The position numbers were made by a program, and so were the translations under genes. The notes below the pieces were generated by a model. That model was not told the origin of the DNA and did no database searches. It saw only the letters and a list, made by a program, of their open reading frames with translations. 64,000 nt of DNA from Phoronis australis (taxonomy: Eukaryota > Phoronida > Phoronidae): the NCBI GenBank assembly GCA_002633005.1, contig NMRA01000025.1:212133-276132 (forward strand), read 5' to 3'. This document shows positions 1 to 10,600 of this stretch, in pieces. Positions within the stretch are counted from its first letter, which is position 1; every line of letters starts with the position of its first letter.

Positions 1-640
1 TATACTCAAATATAATGGGAGTCAACGTAGGCTGGAAAACATTATCTATCTGAGTACATGTACCCTGTAACTCCATAAATATGTTACTTACGCATTTATA
101 TTAACAATTACAGAACTCGATAACAAAAACTAATAGATTTAAGGCATGCCATTAAGTTCCCATTAAAATGTGATTGAACTTTCACATCTGACCATGACAT
201 CCCAATGATATTCACAGAACAATTCTTTGTTCTTTGGTTTAAACAGAATATCGGACCACTCAACATTCTGGGTACACAGCAAGAACTAAGACATCCGCAT
301 GAAAACAAATTATCAGCTTGTAAAACAATGCTTATGGTCAAGCTGTACGTTTAACTGGAGAAACAAACCAGTGCTAAGATTTGTATTGGATCAGTTGTAA
401 AACGAAAAAGGAACGGCCAGCAATAATGCTCATGTCAAGCCGATGAAGCTAGTGGTTCACAGAAAGCATTTTCGAGGCTCATCACTGAATTGTTTCTCCA
501 TCTCATCATTTCTCATACCATCAAAGCTGGTCAGAATGCATAGCCTTACACACCTGGATGCATTATACAGGTAACAACAAAACTATAGTATGCATGTGTA
601 CATTAAATGAATTCAGAAGCATAATTAGTCTTACCTTCTT
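1..640. other. Sequence downstream of FGFRL1, no gene seen
   Basis: No coding segment with domain-like sequence and no recognisable repeat was seen. The short open frames are typical of chance in AT-rich DNA. Confidence 0.5.
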
Positions 641-649
641 AATCAAACA

Positions 650-655
650 TTTATT
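650..655 (-). terminator. Candidate polyadenylation signal of FGFRL1
   Basis: The minus strand reads AATAAA here, about 290 nt past the stop codon. It is the only canonical hexamer I see between the stop and the left part of the window. This gives a 3' UTR of roughly 300-330 nt. No transcript evidence is available, and further sites may lie outside the window. Confidence 0.4.
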
Positions 656-941
656 CTTAAAATTTGTCATGGAGTAGAACTTTTTGGCAATAAGGTTTGG
701 CTCAATTTATCTATCTTGAGCCATCACTCGGATGTCTTTGTACGTCACATATTGCACCTATTTCTGAAACAAAATGCTGTTACTAGCACCACCTTTTGTC
801 CAATTAACAAACCAATCTCCCTTCAGCCAGCAGCACACAGCAGTAGCGACACAGAAAAAGCACCATCTAGTCATGTTCATGGGCTACACAAGGTAACTAC
901 CCTTTGACCTTTTGGCCTTTGACCCTTGGTAGCCACTAGTG

Positions 942-1615
942 CTATGACATGCCATAATGTGTACTGTGAGGCATTCCATGAGGTGCTCGACATACTGATG
1001 AGCTCTCAGATGGTGTCGGAGTCCTCTGATTGGTTCTATTTTGCTGCTGCAGCCTTGCCAGCAAAGTAGCATGAAGGTCCATGGGATTATGGTGCACTCT
1101 GGGTAAACCAGCTCCATCACAGTAAATGTCTGATATGGGAAGCCCATTATGGTGTCCTGCTGGTATACTTGATACTTCTGAATACATGTCGGACAGAGGA
1201 TCACGAGTATGAACACTGGATAAGTCAGATGGCATGTCTGAGTGGACACGTGTCGATACCTCGCTATGAGCATCAGTATACATCACAGGCTCTGCATACG
1301 TATGTGGGCTTCGTAGATCTCTGTAGATACGTGGTGCGTACCCCGGCTGACCCTCGAGTGACAAATTCCGATACAGGCGCTCTTTGCTGGTCTGACTATA
1401 TTGGGGCTGATTGAGTGGTACTGAGCATTCCTTGTCTATAGCCCTCTGTGTGTAGACATGCTGTTGTGGTGACTTAGGCTTAGTTCTGTTTTTCAAACAG
1501 CAGATAATGATGAGTATGACTAGTAGAGCGCCAACGCACACTGGAACTGTGATGTAGACAACTAGATACGTATGAACATCATCAAATGCATCAAAACTTC
1601 CATCCCGGTTGTTTC
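942..1615 (-). CDS. FGFRL1: FGFRL1 coding exon 7: transmembrane helix and cytoplasmic tail
   Basis: Residues 365-588 follow a TTACAG acceptor; the stop codon is at 944-942. A helix of about 25 hydrophobic residues (381-405) is followed by the stop-transfer sequence KNRTKPK. The tail is about 183 residues, with no kinase domain. It holds three YxxPhi motifs (YRNL 446, YRDL 462, YSEV 509), a Leu-Leu pair (ATLLARL, 548-553) and twelve His between 469 and 584. The segment MYTDAHSEVSTRVHSD (476-491) aligns by eye with the YTDIHTHTH zinc-binding start of the human tail. Tyr/Leu sorting motifs are known to control FGFRL1 turnover from the surface in vertebrates; whether they act here is inference. 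Confidence 0.93.
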
Positions 1616-4600
1616 CTGTAAGAAAATACAATTGATTCAATAGTATTATTGAACTGTAAAGACATATCTTGTATGTTCACCTATGCTTAACTGCAACATT
1701 CCATTCAACATTCTGCCCAGGAAAACATTGTCCTCTCCAAATTTCAACAACGAAAAGGAGATTTCCTATTTCAACCTATATAAAGAAATTATGTAATACC
1801 TAGGTTAATAAACTCTATCAACTCATGCCACAGTAGCAACTAGTTGAAACCATCAAAATAAATTGATGCGGCTCAATCTTGGGACACTGACCCAGTTGGG
1901 TAACCCTGTCAAATCAATGGCATTTGGACACTTTTCACTAAGCCATTATGCTGAATGTTTGCATGGTAAATACTTTATGTCTCAGTATGGAGAGGTTTCA
2001 CACATTTTTTAAGTGGTTGAGTAACCCGCATTTTAGATGATGTGTAAAGAGAAAGTTTCCATTTAAAAGAAAATTGCAGTTTTAAGTGTAATAAAACAAT
2101 TTTAAAACCATCTTATGTACACATTCGACAATGATGACTGTGACATCATCGAAAACTACCGAGTGTTTCAACAAATATCATGCATTTATGCCTTAAAATG
2201 TCTTAGGGACATCTACCAATACATATGGCATGAATAAGTAACATGTATCTTGCAGATTTTGTAAATTTTATAAAAATATTGCATAAACTATGCTTACCCA
2301 AATGTGAGCGATTGAGTCGATTCAAGTCGCTATTTTCGAATGGTTTCGCCGACACTGTAAGAAATGCTTTTCGAAAGCTGTAACCCCTCTGACTAGTAAC
2401 CAGACATATATACATGCCAGCATGTTTCTCGGTCACATGATCGATGGCCAGTTTGTTGATAAACACCGACTCTGCAGAGGCCCAGACCTTAGACATCTTG
2501 AGTACAACAAATTTCTGATTGTTGACATCGATGGTGGAGTTAGCATGCTTTCTCAGTTGGTCTGGATCCACAAGCTGCTTCAACCACTGAAATGCAGACA
2601 CAAATATGTATGAAATATTTGAATGAACCGTCCAAGCAAGTAATCAAAGAACAACACAGCACCATTTGAACAGCATGTATATTATACAATTAAGGAGGCA
2701 CAAGTAACATTATGCACTGTCAAACTAACGGGAACCCAGCTGCTTGTGACGAAAATTGTTCTAATCCCTTGTAATGGGAGGAAAAACCTTTTTTAACCAT
2801 GGGCAAAGGCATAGTTTAGAAACTGCACATCTATAAAACAGCCAAGTTAGACTACTTTTCAAAGTCCTACTCAAACCAACTTCTAGTCAGTGAATATTTC
2901 CAGTTTTTAAACATTGAAATTCATAGCTTGCAAAAAGAGATTCAAGGAGAGAAACTATTGGACATTTTGTCAGTTTAACAGTCATTTATTTTGTGCAAGT
3001 TCATACACACTTTCGAACTACATCCAGTGTTCACTCAACCTCATCTGCTTCAGAGGTCACTTTTCAGAGACCCTTATGGGCGTTTTTCAAAGAGGATTTT
3101 TTTCACGAAACTTCATTTAAGTGTGCTTTTTTCAAAAATCAAAAATTTTGTTAATCTAAAATGGGTAAAGACTCTCATTGAAATACAGAACACCTTATGT
3201 AAACACATAACGATAGATATCGTCTGCATATCAACTGTCGTCTGCTTCACGAAGTGTTGCAAAGCATGACCTCTCACCTGCATATGAGGTTCCACATCAC
3301 TCTTCACCCTACACAAGAACGTTGCCTTCTCACCATACTTGACAGTGATGTTCAGAGGATGAGGCGGTAAGAACTCTGGCATCAACTTGGTCTTACCTGG
3401 TAACACATAACCAATTTATTTTGATAAAACAACATTTCAATAGAATGGTGCACCAGACCCAGCCGAGTAGCTTACAGTTAAGTTCATGAATACTTTGCTA
3501 AACAAATGATGTCTGGATGTCTAGGGGACTGATGCACGATTTTGCCATTTGGGAGATATGTCGTTGCTGCTAGTCAAAAAATGGTTAACTTGTTATTGTT
3601 AATGTTATAACCTAGGAGGTCTCGGGTGCTTCTGTTCACAAAAAACCATGGTGGTTAGCCTATGAGCCTGCCTTCAGTCACAAATACAATTTTTGAATTT
3701 GAGCACTTACCACAATGAAACTGGTCCTTAGTCAAATTGGATGCAACTTCTGGGCTCGAAAAGAACTGGTAGTTAGTTAATGCTGGGGACCAGGCTCTAC
3801 AAGTTAGCTCATCACAGTGGGTCATTTTATGTGCCAAGCATGGTCTCAAGCAATAACGAATCACCAGGTCTTTATAAATTGCGAAACTACTCCTCATCTG
3901 AGTAAGACCAATTTCACAGAAGTGATCTAAATCAAAAGTTAGTTTCTTTGTTGGAACACAGGTATATAGTTGGAACACAGGTATATAGTTGGAACGCAGG
4001 TATGTAGTTGGAACACAGGTATATAGTTGGAACGCAGGTATATAGTTGGAACACAGGTATATGCAGGTATATAGTTGCTTCAAAAAGTACTAGAACTAAT
4101 CATAACGTTACACGGTGATTTTATGTACACTTCCAGTAAGACTGGATTGTATATTGGAAATGAGGACTTGAGTTTCGTTGTATTTGTGAATACAACTAAG
4201 TTTTTGTATATTGCACAAAAATAATTGCGCTTTCATCATTTTTGAGAAGGGCTTACAGCATTTATTGGAACTTTGAATTACATACTTCAGCAATCACGAA
4301 GCAATTTTTTAAATTTAATTTTATTGAAAATTTTGACTAAACTTAATTCAACTTTTTGCCCACATAGTGTTCTAACCTGAATTAGAAATTAGAGAGTGAT
4401 ACTAGAAAAATCAAAATGGGAAATATTCAAAGTGTTCTGGCATTGAGTAACAAATTTTGTACAAGGCGTATAATTGTAAAGAAAAATACTAGTAACTGCA
4501 AAAATCATACCAATAACTTCTAGTGAGTAGGTGAAGTTTATCCTTCCTGCACTGTTGAAGACGCTACAGACATATCTCCCGCTGTCATCCACTTGAAGGT

Positions 4601-7600
4601 TGCGCAACTTCAGAATCCATGTTGGCCGTCTATTGCTGTCCTGTTCCATATGGCCGCCTGCAACAGGCTTGCCATCTTTCAGCCATACTATATTTGGCCG
4701 TGGTTTACCATGGGCTCTACAACGTAAACGTGCAGTGCTGCCTACTGGCCTTTGCACATTACGCATACGCATCTTGGTGGGGTCCACAAACCGGGGAGCA
4801 ACTGCAAGGCAAAACGTAAAAATGAACGGGTTTTCTTTGGAGATACTTAAGGTTATGTGAGACACTAGAAAAATGTTGAAAAATGTTTGGCCAAATTTGG
4901 AAGATGATATCAGAGATTGGTGATCCGGTTCTTTCTGAAACTTTCGAACACATAGACAAAGGTAACCACTTTATTTATATGAATTTGGTCGATATGAAAA
5001 ATGAGTATTCAAACTTTTTACAAAGCACTCCCAACTTCAATTAGCAACATGTCCTAAAATTAAGCATCGGAGTTTGAGGTCACTAACTGCCATACACAAG
5101 ATATCATAGCAGTACTCACTTCCACTCTTGTCTCCACTTGGACCATCCAAAAAATGGCGTGGTATTGTGGCATTCACTTCTGAAAATAAAAAAATCAAAA
5201 GTCAGACAAGTAAGTTGAATAAGGTGCCTTGCCTTTTACCTGAAATCTTCCCAAGACCAGTTCACAAGTTAATTTGGAACATTGTTTTAAAATGCTTCAA
5301 CTAATAGGCTTCATTAGATGTGGCAAGAAAAAAAAGCTTCTCATTCAAATGGCATTTCAAATGAGCTGTAGTTGAAACAGGCTTTAACAGCACTGTTTCT
5401 GAAAAAAACATTACATAGTCTCTGAAAACAAAATGTTCAATTTCCAAACAGCTTGAGCAGAAATGTCTAAAATTACTCGCACAGTTTTTGCCATAGCATG
5501 CAAACAGTTATGTCAAGTTTAAAATATTGTCAAAAGAGGGCAGCTTTGTGATGTGCCAGAGCCAAATCAAGTGACAAATGGATGTTTCATGGTGTCATTC
5601 TTAGTCATGGATTAAAATTCCATTTTGATGGGACATGTCTTAACCCAATTAGATAAAATAAACATACATATTAAATGTAAAACCACCACTAGACATCCTG
5701 TTTAACCACAAGGGCGAAGTGTCAATTAAGCCATCCATGAAAATTTCAACCAGAAAAATGCGGGTTTTCCTCTCAGCTCAATACTTCACTTGGTAATACA
5801 CAAGTGTGACAATGGGATTTGGGTAATTACAAAATTAAAAGAATAAATGTCGTTGGGAAAAAGCAGTTCAATTGTCTTAGGTTGTTGGGAATATAATCAA
5901 AAGGTATAGCACTTGGCAAGCTTCAAACTTCCATCATCAACTGAGGTGGCATAAAAACCTGTCAAATAAACTCAATAATTCAAATGCTAATCTTATAGGG
6001 ATTATTTGTGACCAACAATAGACTTCTTCTTAAAGCCCCACTTCTTCCTTCTGTCTGCCAACTACTCAAACATTGAAAAAATACATATGTCCTTTATGCA
6101 TAATCTTCAAAGTCTAGGATTTCAGTAAGACACTGTCGCACTGTCTGACAAACAAGCATTCAAAGACCGATGACCACAACTCCCACTGGGAGTAGATAAA
6201 AAGCCAACCCCACATGATCGGGGTAGTGTTTTTTGGTGGCTGCAAAACAAACACAACATTAGCCACTTATCTGAGTGCCCATGGTGGCAGTGTTTTCTTA
6301 GAGGTTAACACACTGTTAGCCTGTCAACTACTATTGCTAGTGAAAACAACTAAGAAATCAATGTAAATAGCACATTGCCACCATTAGATTCTGACCCAAG
6401 GCTGGGGGATACTGGGCGATTTAGGTATTTTTTCTTCTCAAGAGAAAAAACTGAGACAACAAGTCACTAAAAGCCAAAGACTGTTTGTAGTTTTTCAGAG
6501 GCTATTTTGGTGAAGTAAAAAACACTGTCATGTAGTGAAAACAGGTAGCTTTTTTCAACAAAAAAATGTTTATAACTAGAGAATCTCTGACAAGCAGAAG
6601 TGGCCTGCTCCTACACTCCTGAAAGAAAAAATGCTATGCTCTTAAGTAAAAGTCATGCTTTAACAAACATAAGCATTGTTAGAAAACATGTTGATAAACT
6701 AAAACATTAATCCTTTGCCCCAAAATAAGAGCTCCCAGTAGACAAAATCTAAAATGTTTGCAAGTCGATTGACCATGGAAAAGAACTACTGTTTTCACAA
6801 ACACTCGGAATAAACTACCAATAGAAGTAAGTGTACTTCTTTAACACAGTGATTTTTGTTATAAAATGCGATACCCTTGACCCTCCAGTTCCAGCAATTC
6901 AACACTGAGTGCCAGGGCCACACAACCAGCTGACTACTATCTCTACTAATGCACGACTGATTGCACACCTAATTGACCGTGGGTCATCTGCAGATAGCCT
7001 GTGGCTGATCAAAGGAGTCTAGTGGTCATCCAGTGAAAGGCAAACAAATTGTGGGCCTAGCCACCGCCCCCCAGCACCTGCCTGGTGCTAGTAGGAGATA
7101 ACCAAACATTTGATGGCAAAATTAAACTTCCATAATATAAACAACTCATGTTGCACTGATGACGCCTGAATTAACGAAACGATTCGAAACATCATTAAAG
7201 AAAGCGCTAATTGCAATTATATCTTTAAACACCCTTCAATCCCTCAAAAAAGCAACTAATATTGATGCTTTTTCACCTTAATTTTGTATCATTCCCAAGT
7301 CATGAAAACTCCATTTATAATTCAATTTAAATGTACAATTCAATGTTAGAAAAATAATATCCAGCATCCCCTGGTGGTGCAATCAAGCACTATTCACAGC
7401 ACCCACACAGCAGGGAGTGTGCTGTATGTCACACAGCAGTTCCTTAACAAGATATATGGCTGCCATTAAACAGCCATATCAATTCATTTGCAAACAGTCA
7501 AATAATAACACAATATAAATCAACACTCATTTGCAGGCCACATTAACAGGGAAGAATGGATCCTTTCAGATGATAAATATGACAGATTAGTGGTATTACT

Positions 7601-10600
7601 TAGCAGAGAGGCAACAACAATTTTTCACACCCAATGACTGCTAACACAAATGGAAAATGGCAGACAGTGCGGTTCATAGAAACAGGCAAAATTGTCAATG
7701 CAATGAATTAAAAACTTCACCACACACTGAATCAGTTTATCTTATTTTTAGGAAAAACTAGTCACCTAATCTAAGAGGATGGATACAAAAATATGCCAAA
7801 TTAACAGCTTGTTTTGCTGTAGCTGACCTCATCAGGCAAATCCCCAAATTCTGATAACAGCAGAATTTTTATAATGCTATAGAAACAGATGGGTTGTGAT
7901 AACTGGAATGCTAACACAACTAGGCTATCTTTAATAATAACACTATTATCAGCAGGCACCCTAGAGCGGCATATTTCGGTAGTGAAAATTAGGAAGATAG
8001 TTTTTTAACAGATTCCACTGTTCAGACAGATAATATTAACCAGCTGGGGCACAGCTTGGAAAAATGACGCTCTCTTCAACAAATTACTTAGCTTACTAAA
8101 TATTCACACTACCTCAACAGGCAAGTTAGGTTTATTACTTCACTTGCATGTAACTGCCTTCATACATAATAGTTTCTCTAAAAACTGGGCTTTATTCTCA
8201 AAACAAGCACAATTCTGATAAAACAGGAATAAATGGATTCCTCAACCACTAACACCTTGATCCTGATCCATCCAGAATGCTTAGCAACAAACTGTAACCA
8301 AACTATTACACCCAGTGGGCAGTATGAAGATAATTTCAGATGAAACCAACATTATGCATTTTCTGAATGACTGGGCTTACTTGAGCCCCGAGGACTCTAC
8401 CAGCTGCACAGGTATTGCATTGGTCTACACTTTAAAAGTGTGATATCACCCACCCCCCAACCCACAAATGAGAAACCTCAGTCCAAACTTACCCAAAACA
8501 AGTAATGTGTAGTTAATGACCTCATGTCCAAAACCATTGACAGCTGTACACAGGTAAATACCAGAGTCCTGCACGCTGGCATCTTTGATACGCAGCAAGT
8601 CATCCAGAATTTTGAAACGCTCCCAGGAGTTTTCATGGATGTCATTTCCATCTTTGGTCCAGCGCTTAATTGGCTCGGGTTCAGCCTCAACAGGACACTT
8701 TAGTCGGATTGTGTTGCCTACACGTTCAATCCGTCGTCGATTATACCGTGGCTCTGTTATGTATGGCGGACCTGAAAAAGAATGTATTGGGATAACTGCA
8801 AATTCCCAGTTTAAATACTTTCAAGTAAGTGATGGGTACAAAATTCAGTCTTCAGCTTTTTAAGTGCAATTGCACTTACTTTAAGTGGTTCCGCATGACA
8901 TCCACAATATATCAAATAACACTCGCAGTGAAATCAGTATGCCTGCAATAAATGCTTTCAACTTTACTACTGGATTCTGTTTTACCTTGTTGAAAAAAAC
9001 TTTCGTTTTTAATAATTTGAGGTGATTTTACACATATAAAGATGCCAAGATATTCCTATGCTATATACAGAATTGACATGTATTCCCAAATGCCAGAACG
9101 TTTTCATCACTAAGGTTTTCAACAGGGATATATATACCCAGTTACTGATTAGTTAGAATGGCATGCTGGTGTTCAAAAAGTAATAATTCATAAATCCAAT
9201 AACTAGCATACACAAATCACCTTGCTGATGAAGATGAAGATATAGTTAGAGGCTGCCCAAAGTATAGCATGTCAGCAATGATGAGCTAATGTTTAACGAT
9301 TGTTAAACATTTTCTATTAACATTCAGAGACTTCCTATTCCATCGGTCAACTATGACACTGGGCACAATGCCTCGTGTCCATTCCCGTTAACACAATCTA
9401 CTGTACTTGCACGGTTACTTTCGCCATTTGGCTTAACGCCCTACCTTCAAATTGTGTGTCTCACTCAAAAAGGAATAAAACTTAATTGCTGACCCAGACA
9501 TGACGTCGATTTTTATTGTGAAGATCGATGTAAATGCACTTCCTGTTCAGGTAGTAAGCGTTCATCCCATACTTGCCAAAACACTTTTAAACATCCATGT
9601 TCAGTCTTAATGGTAACACCTGTAAATCTGGTTCCTACAGACTACCAGTGCCATAAATTGCCAAAAGTAATGAACCGTTAGGCTTATTGGCTAGCTTTTG
9701 TCTACGTCACTGCGAGAATCACCTTTTAATTCAAACCGCTGAGAGTAACTACCCCACACAATGCTGTTCTTCTCAAACCCCTATTTAATACAACTGTCAT
9801 TGGTCTTTTGTTGTTTGAGCTGGGATCTGGCGGAGATGCAATATGGCATGAAAAGGCAACTTCACCTACCATTTGAGTGATTACACTTGCTTTTTCATAC
9901 TTTGCTAAGGCTTTCCTAGAACTATCTGGTTAGCCCAATACATCTAAAATAGCAAAATTTCGTCGAAATTAGGCTTTAACACCGACCCCGATTTTTAGAT
10001 TCTCAATTTTTAAAAGCCTTCATGTTAACCAGGTCGACAACAGCACTCAGAAAGTACCACACAGTGGAAGTAAATGAAACCACTGGAATAATGTAGGCCC
10101 CATCACCAAGGATTGTGTTAATTAAGTGCAATTGTAAGCAGTAAAGGTGATCACCACAGTCGCCTGACACTACTTCGTGTTTTAAGTGGGAAGAGTTCCA
10201 TAGAGGCAAGAATCTTGCTAAAGAAGATGGTGTGGTCAAGTGCATTGCTTGTAATACAAGGCGATATTCCACCGAGTCTTGTGTGATCTTGCGTTCTCCA
10301 TTCTGCACAACATGCTATCTAAAAACTGGGGTCAAACTGACACCTTTCTGTCCTTAATACTTACTGCTTGCATGGTGCTAGTTTGCACCATGTCAAAGGA
10401 ATCCTATAAATCAGGCGTTAGCGTTAACATATACATTGTCAAGAACTATGGCTACCCTACATCAGAAACAATGATTCATTTCAACACTTCGAATTTCATG
10501 GTTTGCTTGTTTTGCTTAACAACTTGAACTTTCAGTTTTTTCCCAAATATCTTTTAACATATGACAAGGAATACAGAAACCCCTGCTAGGCTTTTTACAT

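Noticed and set aside
884-1273. 129-codon open frame on the minus strand
   Set aside because: It overlaps the FGFRL1 last exon in another frame, which has clear homology.
1616-2297. Alternative Ig3 second-half exon (IIIb/IIIc choice) in FGFRL1 introns
   Set aside because: I looked on the minus strand for a second GMYIC-like half-domain and found none.
3655-4083. 142-codon open frame on the minus strand
   Set aside because: The first 45 codons are translation of the 19-bp minisatellite, inside an FGFRL1 intron.
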